This document shows, piece after piece, positions 23,495 through 47,803 of a DNA stretch of 64,000 nucleotides. The position numbers were made by a program, and so were the translations under genes. Origin of the DNA: Malaya genurostris (Eukaryota; Arthropoda; Insecta; Diptera; Culicidae); contig NC_080572.1 in the NCBI RefSeq assembly GCF_030247185.1, positions 170,878,975 through 170,942,974 on the forward strand, in the 5' to 3' direction. Position 1 is the stretch's first letter; each line of letters opens with the position of its first letter. Under the pieces are notes generated by a model that made no database searches, had not been told where the DNA came from, and saw only the letters and a list, made by a program, of their open reading frames with translations.

Positions 23495-24881
23495 CTGGGG
23501 TGGAATCATGTAAGGTGATTATCACCAAGTGATTATCACTTTTGAAAATTTGGAATCATGTAAGGTGATAATCACCAAGTTCTGTCACCACTGCTGAGAG
23601 GCTAACATCACTATCAAACGTTGGCATTACGTAAGGTGATAGTCACCACGATTTAATCACCTTCATGTCAAAATGGAGGTGATAGCAATTTAGTTATCAC
23701 TTTCAGTAGTGATTTGATTTTTTGAGAAGTGGCTTTATAAATTATTGTCCGTTAGGTGAATTTTAAGCCACTGATATAAACAACCTACCAATATTGATCG
23801 AAGGATAATTTTTTAATAAAATTCGTACTGATATTGTGTCAAAATTAAATACCAAAATGAAAAGAACTTAGTTTATAAGGTTTAAAGAATTCATAGAATG
23901 AACGGTAGTATTTATCAATTAAATCAATTCATTTATGTTGTAATTATTATTTGAAGGAATATCATTGGGGTATTCGTAGAGTCAAAGATAAATTGCTTTC
24001 TGGAAAAGTGATAAGTTTATGAATGTAGACATCTCATGTTGCACATAACGTAACATAAAAAATCTATGCTAACATTTTCAGTAGAATTAGATGGCCGTGA
24101 CTTAGTGAGCGACATATCAGTCTCGTTCAACTGAACGAGTAAAAAAGATAAAACTGCGTTCTTAATTTTCTTCTTGTGAGTTGAACTAAATAAGGCAATA
24201 TTTTTGGACAATTGGTTGCTGCTAATCATAGTGGATATTCGTAGTACCGGTGGGTAAAATTTCCAAAATGGAGGTAGCATTTGAAAGCTCTGTGAAATGA
24301 CATAATCGTAAAGTGAATGAAAACTATACAAGAAATTATTTAACGGATCTTTCTCATTCGAGAGGAATGCCATCCGTTGTGAAACATCAAGAAGATCTAA
24401 CAATTCGTGTCAAAGCTTTCAAATTTATCCCAAAGAATTGACTGTGACATTGATTTCCATTGAAAAATAAAAATCGGCACTAAATTAAACCAACAAGTGA
24501 ATTTTTTTATTTGTTTATGCGCAGGTAATTTTTTTCAGCGTTACTCTTCGATCCATACAAATCATCATTGATAAACATGACTCGAATTAATGAAAAGGAT
24601 TGAAAACTATAGGAATAAAAATTTAGATTTTAAAATATTATATGGGTATACGCCACTTTCATATGTTACTCCTCTAAATATCAACGGTATACGCCACATT
24701 CATATTTTACTCCTGAAAAATTGACGTTTCTTGACAGGTGATATATGAGTGAAGTTAGCTCAATCACCGGTGATGGTGATAGTAAAAGTGATCACCTTCG
24801 GTGATTCCAAACATTCTGGTGATCACCTCTTTATCACCAGGAGGTGATAGTCACTTATCACCTTACATGATTCCACCCCTG
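23495..24881. mobile_element. 1.39-kb terminal-inverted-repeat element with GGTGAT/ATCACC arrays
   Basis: The ends read C(T/A)GGGGTGGAATCATGTAAG in inverted orientation, about 23 bp. Inside both ends lie many copies of GGTGAT and its complement ATCACC, often as near-palindromes such as GGTGATTATCACC (23514-23590, 23633-23700, 24737-24865). A 128-codon open frame on the minus strand (24403-24017) matches nothing recognised. No convincing target duplication was found. The terminus resembles that of 60267-62266. Superfamily unassigned. Confidence 0.75.
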
Positions 24882-26739
24882 AACCTGAAACCATGAGGTT
24901 ACTGCGATCGACACTATTTTGGGTGAAGTGAATACTTAATGAAAAACGTGCTTATTCCAAAGATAAACTCAAGATGGAGTAGTCTGCGATTTCTTATGTA
25001 TCATTTGAATAGGACCCCTCGATGAGCTCGGTTCACTGTCAGTTTCAGTATTTTGAAGCAAAACAACAAGCGTCTGATCGCTAGATGCGTCGTAGCTATG
25101 ACAATGATTGTTTATGTTTGGAAAAATATCACATTACAGTATGAACGATATTGAACGATTTTGCCTCATACCCAGTGATTCTTGCAATAAGAAAGTAAAA
25201 ACTACTTAGAACCATTGCCTAGAATTTATTTAGTTTGTTATTGCCTCATACCATGCAGCATTGAAGTCAGTGGTGGCAAGAAATCATTATGTGCTGAATG
25301 TAAACATATGTTTGATTCCTTCCTTGAATCGTTTCCATGGCATTTTGTCGGAACTAGTCGACGCTTATTAACGGAGGGTCAATAAAATTACATTATTACT
25401 GAACCAACTGGTTCACGATTACTGACCCAACATTTCTCATTGAATCGTATGGGACATTGTAATCTTGAGTTTATCTTTGCTTATTCCACCTAGCATTGAG
25501 ATGATACCTTTTTTATCAATCCGCATGTGTTTTTCGCATAAATATTCTTCGGTGTTTCAGTTTTCATGACATTATTCTAATGTCCGTCGTTTTAAGTTGC
25601 AATTTGCGATTTTAATCACTCATTACTCTGTAATGTCGAAACTGAGAATCGGATCGAATTTGAATCTAAAAGTGTAACAATCGATTAAACATTCCATGAT
25701 ATGTCGAAGTAATTTCCACTTTAGAGTTTACGGTAATTTAAGGTACTTCCAGAGCCAATATAATCAGGAACCAATATAATCCAGAAACGAAAACTGAATA
25801 CAACCAAAAATGAAATAAGTTTATTTGGTTATCGACTATCCAAATAGTCCCGATAAACCTGATTAATTTATGTGAAATAGACATTTTTATACTAATCATC
25901 CTGTATTCTCGAAACCGGAGGTTGGATCTGACTAAAAAGCAAGATGTCTTATAGAATCTAAAGACTTTTCATTTGAATCTTAGATAATTCTTAGACTTCA
26001 TTTGAATCTTAAAACGGGTCAGCCATTTACGAGAAAATAGAGTTACACAATTTTAATTTCGTTTCACATGTCCTCCTGTAGCAGAACCAACCAGAACCGG
26101 AACCAGAGGTCGGAGCCAAACGTAATTCAGGAACCTTGTTTGAGAGCATACGACTTTTCATATAAATCTGAGTTTGTTGAGAACGGTTGAGTCATCTCCG
26201 AGAAAATTGAGTGAAATTATTTGTCACACAAGCATTTGCTGATCTCGACGAACTGATTCGAATGGTATATGGGTGTTATGTTCTTCCAGCATTTATTGCT
26301 GTAAGTAGTTTAAATCAATATAATTATGGAACTGCTTTCAACTCGAAAATGCTTGCCATCGTCTAGTTTACATGTGTCATATTAGAACAACTATGTTGCC
26401 AAAAACGAACCGTGCTAAAATCGGTCCGAGGCAAAATATCATGCTGTACACAGTTTTTTGGGTACTTAGAAACAAATGTATGTGACAGTATAAAAAATCG
26501 TGTTTTATGTTGCTCCCAAGCATTTCTTTGCCAGACATCGCTCAAAACTTCTACTGCTGGAATAGGGGAAAAAGTCGCTTACACAAATATTTCGATATCT
26601 CCGGACGGATTTTTACAATCTATCGCTTGTGGGATAGATATTACCGTGCGGAATCTGAATAAGTCTGAAAATATATTCTGTTTTCAAGGTCAATTGTGAC
26701 AGATACTGTCAAAAAACTGAAAATTTTGACATAAAACTT
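24882..26739. other. intergenic DNA with dispersed-repeat traces
   Basis: 25212-25345 is a dispersed repeat shared with 49097-49235. 26170-26265 carries worn pieces of the dispersed family described at 38288 (GAGAAAATTGAGT, CTCGACGAACTGA). No gene recognised. Confidence 0.5.
25212..25345 (+). repeat. dispersed repeat, copy 1 (partner at 49097)
   Basis: About 130 bp sharing CAAGAAATCATTATGTGCTG and following bases with 49097-49235 in the same orientation, including TTATTTAGTTTGTTATTGCC. No terminal repeats seen; origin unknown. Confidence 0.65.
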
Positions 26740-26960
26740 CGTATAACTCAAAAAGTAAACATCCTATCTCAAAACTATTCAAAATCGTTCAGGGTGACGG
26801 GGAGACCTTTCATTTGCGACTAGTTTGATCAAAATCGGTCCAGCCATCTGTGAGATCTCGACCTCTTAGTTGACAACAAACCTACAGACACACACGGACA
26901 TTTGTTCAGTTCGTCGAGCTGAATCGATTCGTATATAACATTCGGCCCCCGGGCCTCGGA
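26740..26960 (+). repeat. fragment of the dispersed TGCCTTTCTC-type repeat family
   Basis: Contains AAAATCGGTCCAGCCATCTG, an ACACACAC stretch, GTTCAGTTCGTCGAGCTGAA and CCCCCGGGCCTCGG, in the order seen in the better copy at 32157-33325. Confidence 0.6.
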
Positions 26961-27179
26961 AAATTTTTCTAAAGTTTGAGCGAATTCTATATCTATTTTT
27001 TATATTTATAAAAAAAGGTAAAAAAATATTGTTTTGCTGTTTTGTTTGATGAAATGACCGGTCGGAATGAAGAATGAATGGTACCGTACAGAACAGTATA
27101 TTTCTAGTGACCGTTTATTTCAAGTCTTAATTAAAATGAATAAAATTTTTCCTGTCAACGATCGCTCCGTCATTTTCAC

Positions 27180-27362
27180 TTACACCCCCTCTCGATCGTT
27201 TACTCCTAACTTTTTTCTCATTTCATCGAATCTTTTAGCGTCCAATGCGTTGGTGAAAATATCCGCCAACTGATTCGTCATACTTATGGATTCAATCGCC
27301 AATCTGTGTTTGGCCCGATTGCACTCCAGATTCCTTACCATCCCTATAGCTCCGTTGTTTTC
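27180..27362 (-). pseudogene. copia-type retrotransposon remnant (C-terminus of RNase H)
   Basis: Minus-strand reading from 27362 gives VENNGAIGMVRNLECNRAKH, then QLADIFTNALDAKRFDEM and RKKLGVNDREGV before a stop. This is the closing part of a Ty1/copia pol polyprotein (family pattern E-D/N-N-x-GA-I and QLADIFTKAL). The usual HIDI-type stretch between the two blocks is shortened, and the fragment is cut at 27362 by repeat sequence. Sequence down to about 27050 may be the following LTR. Confidence 0.8.
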
Positions 27363-28092
27363 TACGGGAGCGGGTCATTGCGCCGAAAGCCATTTCGCCG
27401 AAAGTCGTTTCGCCGAATGTCATTTCGCCGAAAGTCGTCATAAAGCCGCCAAGGCGACGCCGGCTGAGTTGGCCGCCGACCCGCCGTCGGAAGCGGCGGC
27501 CTCTTGCATACAAACCTGTAACCGCCTCGTTTGCCCGGTCTACTCAAAGCTAGGTTTCTTTGCTTTAGTTAGGTCCGAACGAGCGGTAGCGAGGTCGGAC
27601 AGCACACGAATCAAATCGATGTGGCGTAGCCGCATTAAATATGTTTTTATTTAGTAAACGGAAAATACCACATACATTTGCTTGGTAGATACCTATGGAA
27701 TTGCTTTGATGATTAGTAGTCAACAAGTTTCTTTGGGAGCTCCGTTCTGAGGTTCATGAATCAATCTTTATTCAAGAAGTACAATTGTAGGTCAACAAAA
27801 CGGGCGTTAACGTTATTATCTTTAATTTGTCTTTATTTTAAATCGATTCCCATTACGATTTTAAGACGTTTGTAGGAATCGGCGAAATGACCCTTTCGGC
27901 GAAATGACATTCGGCGAAGTGACCCATTCGGCTTAGAACAATTTCTATTAAGCAGCATGTTCATCTGTTATGCCAAATGACTGTTTTGCCAAATGACCAT
28001 TATGCCAAATAACCATTATGCCAAATAACCATTATGCCAAACGGCGTTATGCCAAACGGTATTATGCCAAACGACTTTATGCCAAACGTGGT
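27363..28092. repeat. compound minisatellite: TTCGCCGAA blocks facing each other, then TTATGCCAAA array
   Basis: 27379-27438 has four 15-bp units of the CGCCGAAAGTCGTTT type. 27876-27930 has the same motif inverted (CGGCGAAATGACC). They flank a segment whose left part (27439-27610) is GC-rich and contains GTCCGA ... TCGGAC arms at 27571-27600. 27970-28088 is a separate array of TTATGCCAAACGGT-like units. The facing motif blocks suggest the subterminal repeats of a non-autonomous DNA element; target duplication not established. Confidence 0.7.
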
Positions 28093-28809
28093 AGCCCCGT
28101 CACCCAGCAGCTAGGGCAGTAGTCGAAACGCACTTGGCTTGTGTGCAGTATCCCGCACTATTTCATCTGTTGGGTACTGGAGCGTGTTCTACACATGTTC
28201 CAGACAAGCGTAGTTGGCAGAACGTCTCCCCGGAAAGGAAAAGGGTAAAAGTTTGAGTCCTTCCCTCTACTCTTTCACAAAATTTTCAATTTACGACGTT
28301 TCACCTCCTTGGGACGGCTGGGCCCCAACAATAGTCGGAGAAGGGAATATTATATTTAAAAAACGGTGAACGACCAAAATGATTAAAGGTAAAATAAATC
28401 ACATGAAAAAAATAAAATTGCTGTATCGCGTCGAATAGTCAAATAGGGTGCAGTAATGAGACGTTTGTTTCCAACGTATAGTGAAATTGATTAAATTAAT
28501 TAAAAAATGAATATTTATATTAAATTTTAGATCATCCACAGCGTGTATGAAATCTTCATTGTTTTCCAAAACCGTAGGAGAGAATCAGCTCAATCATGCA
28601 CCTAAACCTAAGGACTTAAGACTCCTCCAACAACACCTATTTCACTTACACCAACCACCAAGCTTCAAAAATATTCGGAACGGTATTTTCAAATAGCTGT
28701 ATCTTCGTTGATACTGAACCGATTTTGATAATAGATTTTGATTAAAATTATTGCGATAGATTTTAAGCTTCTCGACAACGATGGCGCTTTGCAAAATAAT
28801 GCTTTGGTG
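28093..28809. other. intergenic DNA, nothing recognised
   Basis: No coding region or structured repeat identified; 28100-28340 is locally less AT-rich than its surroundings. Confidence 0.4.
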
Positions 28810-29055
28810 TAGAGATGGTCGGGTCTCGGGTATTTTACCCGAAACCCGACCCGTACCCATACCCGACGGGTTTTTGGTCGGGTACGGGTAAAAAATTTTA
28901 TTTTTAATCGGGTACGGGTAATTTTTTTTATTTTTGATCGGGTACGGGTCGGGTACGGGTAATTTTTTTTATTTTTGATCGGGTACGGGTAAATTTTTTT
29001 GCTGATCACTCGGGTACGGGTCGGGTATAAGAATTTCTATACCCGACCATCTCTA
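28810..29055. mobile_element. hAT-type MITE with TCGGGTACGGGTA repeats
   Basis: 246 bp with inverted ends TAGAGATGGTCGGGT and a perfect 8-bp target duplication CTTTGGTG (28802-28809 and 29056-29063), the hallmark of hAT transposition. The interior is a degenerate tandem array of TCGGGTACGGGTA followed by T-rich spacers. No coding capacity. Confidence 0.9.
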
Positions 29056-29063
29056 CTTTGGTG

Positions 29064-29895
29064 TCAGCAAACCGTATGTCAAAACGATCACACACACTAA
29101 GACATTGTGTTAACGGTATTAGTGACAATTTTATATTGACAAACATGGCTAGATTTCGCTGTGCGCTTAAGGTGATATTGCTATGGAAAATAATTCAACT
29201 ATAAGCGTATGTGTCAAGTTAAGGTTTATTTTAAGCAAGGATATACCTGCGCTACCGAAGCGTAGGGTGTTTCGCAACAAAATTTATACTACTAGGTATT
29301 ACTAGTTTATTATAAGTACAGCTTTTATTTATCTTTTCTAATAAGATAATAATGGCCATTATGTCACACAGAAAACCTATTGAATAAAACTTACTCACAC
29401 GTAGTACAAGTGTACTAAAGTTACCAGATCAAACTAAAAAACAGGAACTATTTGATTACTTATCGCGGATTCATCCGTAAATAGAATGCGATCACTATTT
29501 GTGCTACACTGTTCCTTCCTACTCGATCATAAAATTACCAAACAACGAAAACAAATTCTGAACGTTCGTCAGCTGACATTTTCTTCTTGTCTCATTGTAA
29601 TAACTGGCTGTAACAAAATAAAAGCGTATTTTGCGATAGTGATTTTGGTGACTATGGTGAAGGTATACTATAACAAGTATCTACTATTATACATCAATTG
29701 CGACAAAGTTTCTTGATAAGAAAAAATGCTGAACTTTGAGAATATCAATATTATCAACACTGGAAGTACCGAAACTATCATGACGGCTGACTGTTTACTA
29801 TTGAAGTGAACGCAATGCAGATAGTTTAAAAATTTGATAGTTTCCGTAAAAGTGGCTGAAGCATTAAATTTACAGACTTTACCGCTGTTTAGAAG
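29064..29895 (-). other. region downstream of spermine synthase, probably including its 3' UTR
   Basis: No other gene seen. The convergent app gene ends several kb to the left, so this is the shared intergenic space. Confidence 0.45.
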
Positions 29896-42798
<12,903 letters not shown>

Positions 42799-43443
42799 TT
42801 CTTTTGATATTTGACTGTAGACACGAAAACCACAATAAAATTTCACTGAAAATCTCGCCCTCGCCTCTTTTCCGTTTTATATTATCCGACGATCGAGACA
42901 CACATGTGCAAACGAAGAGCTAGCATTTACGACACGAACGGCTAACGAATGAAATAGCGCGACCCGGTAAAAGCTTGCATAAAAATCATAAAACTGTATG
43001 AACATGTGACGACCAGCATAAAACATAAATGTCAAAATCTGCGGTGTGAATACACTCTAAAAAATTACACAAATCAATTTAAAAAACAACTTTGAAATCT
43101 GTCTGAATCTACAACCCGCTTGTGAGAAATTCTGGAAGCCGACAAAAGTCTGGTAAAATTCTGGCTGCTTCAGCAGGCTGAAGTGTGTCATTCTCTCGCC
43201 ACGTCACGTCTTGCAAATATTGAAAAAAGAGTCAGTTTTTTACTGCTATTGTCTTTTCTTTATTTGAAACGCGAGTAAAACGCTGCTGAGATTGCCAGTT
43301 TTTTGTTATAGTTTTCAGATTTAAATTTTACAACTGACATAAACGTTGTCTGAGTTCAAACAAAATTCAGAGTTTAAAAAGGGTTTAGGAGAAGTTAGGT
43401 GAGAATTGCAGGTTTACGAAAATTTATGTGGGATTGTGCGGGA
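42799..43443. other. promoter side of spermine synthase; intergenic
   Basis: Presumed 5' UTR and promoter of the minus-strand gene lie here. No TATA box was assigned. No other gene. Confidence 0.4.
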
Positions 43444-43832
43444 CAGTGTTGCCATACATGCAGATATATCTGTAGTATTGAGATTTTAAAACCCAAACAC
43501 TGATCCGATACAAAACACAGATTCTGGAAGCACTAAACAGATTTGTCCAGAACTGCTAATACTAATTACCAAAGTGCGTTGAAATGCCCGAAATTATCCT
43601 TCAAAAGAGGATGTTGACAAATGGCTTATAGGTCGTTTTAAATAATATGCAAGGTTTAATACGCCGAATACGAATTGATCAGATTATCTGCATCTGTAAC
43701 TGTTTTCTTATTCTGACAACTTAATGAATTGGAATAAGTTTACAAATTTAATTTAATTAACAAAATTTCGTCATATTATTGAATACTGATAAATACAGAT
43801 TTTTTATATGGAGTAAGTATCTAGCACCTCTA
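43444..43832. mobile_element. old hAT-type non-autonomous element, 389 bp
   Basis: Ends CAGTGTTGCCATAC and, inverted, CTAGCACCTCTA are weakly complementary. The flanks GTGCGGGA and GTTCGGGA differ by one base in eight. The interior has several ACAGAT motifs. Interpreted as an aged relative of 37748, 44140, 50030 and 60427. Confidence 0.55.
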
Positions 43833-44139
43833 GTTCGGGATTAGCGAAATTAGAAAAATATAGGAGAGATTGTGCAAGATTCGAATGGACCTATCTTACT
43901 ATATGACTTGACCTCATGTTGGTACCGAATTTTCGTTGATGACAAAATGCATCTTCTTCCGATAATCTCAAAAATAAATTACTGAGCTTCTAATACACTC
44001 TAATACAATTTTTAAAAATGCTCAATAATCAAGAGTACCCAGATTGCATTTCAATACACAAAAAATATGCAATATACAATGCACTTCTTTTTACATGGCA
44101 CTCGAATCGAAACGAACCGCCTTCGGTGTAATCCCGGAG

Positions 44140-44811
44140 CAGAGATGCCAGATATTTTCATAGAAAATCTGTATTAATTCGTATAAAATATCTGTATTTA
44201 TCTGTATTCGCTAATAAAATGAAATTTCTACAATACAATTATGTTAAAAGGTGTTATTCCAATAGATTATGGTTATAGAGTGGTAGATTAAATTTCATAT
44301 CTTATATTATATTCATCGACGAAATTTTATAGTTCTTTCCTATCAACAACAATTGAATTATGGTGCCATATACTTGTCTAATTTCAAAATGTTCACTTCA
44401 TAAGTTGAGATGGATTTCCAAAACCCAATATGCATCGTTAAGTCAGGTAATACAACTGTCAGTCTAGCAATAATGTTTCATGATGCCAAGACTTGTCTAA
44501 CTTTTAAGTTCAGTTTAGTTATAAATTTTAATATAAATGGATTTCTGTGTTCTTCATTAAATATCTGCACAAAAAATATATATTTTAAAAAGTGATTTGT
44601 ACGTTGATTCCTATACGTTTATCTCGTCATTGAAATCAAATAATAATAGATAGCTCAAATACTAATAGATAGTTTAATTTTTTCCTTAATACTTTTGATG
44701 AAATCTGTATAAATCTGTATTAAATTTAAGAAATCTGTACTCTGTATTAAATCTGTATGCGCATGTAAAAATCTGTATGATACAGATAAATCTGTATAAA
44801 TGGCATCTCTG
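44140..44811. mobile_element. hAT-type non-autonomous element, 672 bp (twin of 60427-61099)
   Basis: Ends CAGAGATGCCAGATATTTTC and, inverted, AAATGGCATCTCTG. Perfect 8-bp target duplication TCCCGGAG (44132-44139 and 44812-44819). Both subterminal regions carry repeated ATCTGTAT/TACAGAT motifs. No transposase. Nearly identical, in inverted orientation, to 60427-61099. Confidence 0.93.
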
Positions 44812-44819
44812 TCCCGGAG

Positions 44820-45394
44820 TTAAGAATCAAACAAAAAATTCTAATATTAGGACACTCTAATTTTAACGGTCGTTTCAAATATATCTAATAATATTCAAAT
44901 ATTTGGGCAAGGACTCGCATGTGTCATGATGGAGCCACGTTACCCTATCAAAAATATCCAGTCTGTCATCTAGACTGTGTTTATTTTTTCATTTATCAGA
45001 AGAACTACCATTCATGCAGAATTATTATTTGTAATGTACTGATTTGTATACTCTCATGCGGATTTCATGCAAAGTTGAGTTTATGTTATTGATAATGTAT
45101 TTGTTGATTCAATAATGTTTTATATTTTTATCAAGAAAAATATTGGTATATTTTATTTATGATCTTATTTGTGTAATGATACAACGAAGTATATTGGTTA
45201 ATGAAACCGTTTCAATTTTAAGTCTTATAAGCCAGAGAATTTTTCTCTCCCGTGAATAATCAATAAAGTTTACACGAGTTTTAGAATGAAAATTTATGTG
45301 CTTTTTTAGTTTTCTTGGAGTTTTTCAACTACTGTATGTATGGATAATACAAAATATTAGCAAACCTTTATAACGTTACATAATACGATTATTG
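44820..45394. other. intergenic AT-rich DNA
   Basis: No supported feature. Confidence 0.45.
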
Positions 45395-46434
45395 CAAAAA
45401 ACTACAACAATCAGCCCCATGGGGTTGTTCGAGCCATTGATGTGGAAAAAGGCAACAGACCAAAATTTCTAATGATCGACATTTTCAATTAATCGTAACA
45501 CATTTGAATCCGCAAATGCAAGAGAGTCTGGTTAGATTGATCTTTATTAGGAACCAACACGTGAACTCAGAATATAGACACTATTTGTCGTGATTTGTAT
45601 TTGTTTTGTAGCCAATGAAATTACATCAATAGCCCAAATGTATACAATTATATGTTTGTACATGCTTGCGATTCGGATATCGATATTTATGCTTCTCTTC
45701 TCTAAGCTTGTGTTCAAGTTTTGTATGCAAGCAGTTATTTCTATAGCGTTTCTCTACCATTACTACCATTCTGCGATTTCGGTTGAAGCGATAAACTTTT
45801 TCTCATTATCAATCGAGTTCATCTTATATAAATTAGAAATTAATCTTATGCACTCAAAATTTAGCCTGGGGTAGTTGTCAATTTCTCAGGCGAAACGACA
45901 TATTTCATCCGATCTTGCATGACTCAAGATCAGAGCACACCAGCTTCAATCGTTTTATGGCACTTTTCGTCTTGCTGTCAAGCAACAACCTACCTCTAGC
46001 ATACTACGCGTAGGACTGAAACGTTAGCTATAATTTCGCTAATATTTATAGATTCGCGTGCTTTCAACAGCTTCGCTTTTGCATCGATTGACCAATCAGA
46101 GTGATGCTTTCCCTTTGATATATCGCTTACTCCTTCAAAATCGTCGTCTATGGCAGGGAAATCCGATATGCTGGAGATTTTTAGCAGACAAAATAGGACA
46201 CTGCTCGATACTAATAAAAATTTCAATCATATATAATTGAAAATACGTGGCTTCATACAATCAAATCTAATCTTAGAAATATTTCTAATCAAATGATGCA
46301 ATAATATTAATAATTGATACAAAATAGACTGAGCTATAAGTGTTTAAAACCTGACCACATTTCTACGTGTATTTTTCTTGAGTTTCTAATTTGCACCCCT
46401 ATATAGAAAACAAAAATGTGTTCCACATTAAAAT
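45395..46434 (+). mobile_element. 5'-truncated copy of the ORF1-only LINE, uninterrupted
   Basis: Matches the minus strand of 56545-55035. It begins near the end of ORF1 (ATCAGCCCCATGGGGTTG) and continues through the shared 3' region (TTCGGTTGAAGCGATAAAC; GATTGACCAATCAGAGTGAT) to TGTTCCACATTAAAAT. It lacks the 480-bp insertion found at 55851-56330. The final ~75 bp and the A-tail seen in the other copy are missing. No reverse transcriptase text anywhere in it. Confidence 0.8.
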
Positions 46435-46996
46435 ATTCACCATTAAAACATGATCACTGATGATGAATACATAAAGTATTCGGAATACAAAATACATAAA
46501 ACAAAAAAACGACGCAAAGAAATTCGGAATATTTTCTAGTGATTGAATGTAGTGGGCTAATCATTCAATTTATAACCAAACTGCTCTTATAATTGATATT
46601 CTCGCGAGATTCTTCATTATTTGTTGCAGATCACAATCACTGGCGTGATAACAATATTTCATCTAGCTGATGTATCATAGATTATGGTATCATTGTATAG
46701 AAGAACTGAATAATATTCAAACAAGCTCTTTTTATATGGAATTACGACTGGCTTGCAAGATGTTCACTAAAAATATCTAGTTTGTGAAGTGCATATCATA
46801 TCAGTATGTGAGTGAATATTTTACAGTTTCTCATAAATTTTAAAAGAAATCATAGATAATTTATGTCTCCGCTTAGCGAGATATCAATAATTTATATTAT
46901 ATTCTTATTCGCATAATTTAGTTATGTCTCTGACCCCTTCCGCATTTTTATAAACTTTTTCAAGCCCGCAAAATCTTGTTTGAGCTCAGACAACCT
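46435..46996. other. intergenic AT-rich DNA
   Basis: No supported feature. Confidence 0.4.
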
Positions 46997-47581
46997 TCAG
47001 GCTATTCGCAACGCTGTGATGAATATTAGTTCTAAAATGACAGGCTGTCGTATAATTTAAAATATTCAAAAATAAAACTCGAGCTTGATGATCTCAATGC
47101 GAAGATTTAACATCTGTTCTACATTTGTCTGTTAATGTATTGGTGTTATGTCAACTCACTGTGATGTTTCAAATCCGAAACAAACAAACAAAATAAATGG
47201 TTTCGGAAACGATATAAAGTTTTGTCACGAACTTCTAAAGAAAATTTCTCGATGATAGTGAGCTACAGTGCTTTTCAATGATACTGTATTATTCAGTGCA
47301 AAACTGCTTATATTGACAATTTCTGATATGTCATTCGACGCTTTGACATTTCGCCTGTCAAATCTCGCTACCCACACTTACGTAAGATATTTAAAACAGT
47401 GTTCTATTCGTGTTTCAAATTTTCATTAATTTGAAACAAATTCGTCCAGCAGTTTTAAATCTGTTTCAAATTTGTGCTCGTAAAATAGAACTAGATCTCA
47501 GCGTTGTGATTGACATGGTTTAGTCGTAGATCTAAAATAGATCAACCCATACGTAATAAAACAGCGTTGCGAACAACCTTA
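46997..47581. mobile_element. possible MITE with 21-bp inverted ends
   Basis: TCAGGCTATTCGCAACGCTGT at the left is matched, inverted, by ACAGCGTTGCGAACAACCTTA at the right with three differences. About 585 bp between, AT-rich and noncoding. Target duplication not established. Confidence 0.55.
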
Positions 47582-47803
47582 GAGTGATTTCCCCCTAAGA
47601 AAACATCAATTCCTTCCTAAGAAAACATTCATTCTTTCCTGCAATTTAATTTTCTTTTTTCTAATGTGACAAATTCGGACAGCCGACAAAAATATGGCCA
47701 GATTCCGCACTCACTGTCTAAAAAAGTAATGAATTTAAACTCTCTCTTTCTCCATTTTTTCTGTTCGACTTCTTTTGATATGCGTTAAATCTGCATGTAC
47801 ATA

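Noticed and set aside
27379..28088. CRISPR-like array
   Set aside because: Units are 15-16 bp, degenerate, without unique spacers of constant length, and the genome is eukaryotic.
45590..45874. Small hydrophobic membrane protein
   Set aside because: Lies inside the 3' region of the ORF1-only LINE, is not conserved as an open frame in the other copy, and shows no family motif.
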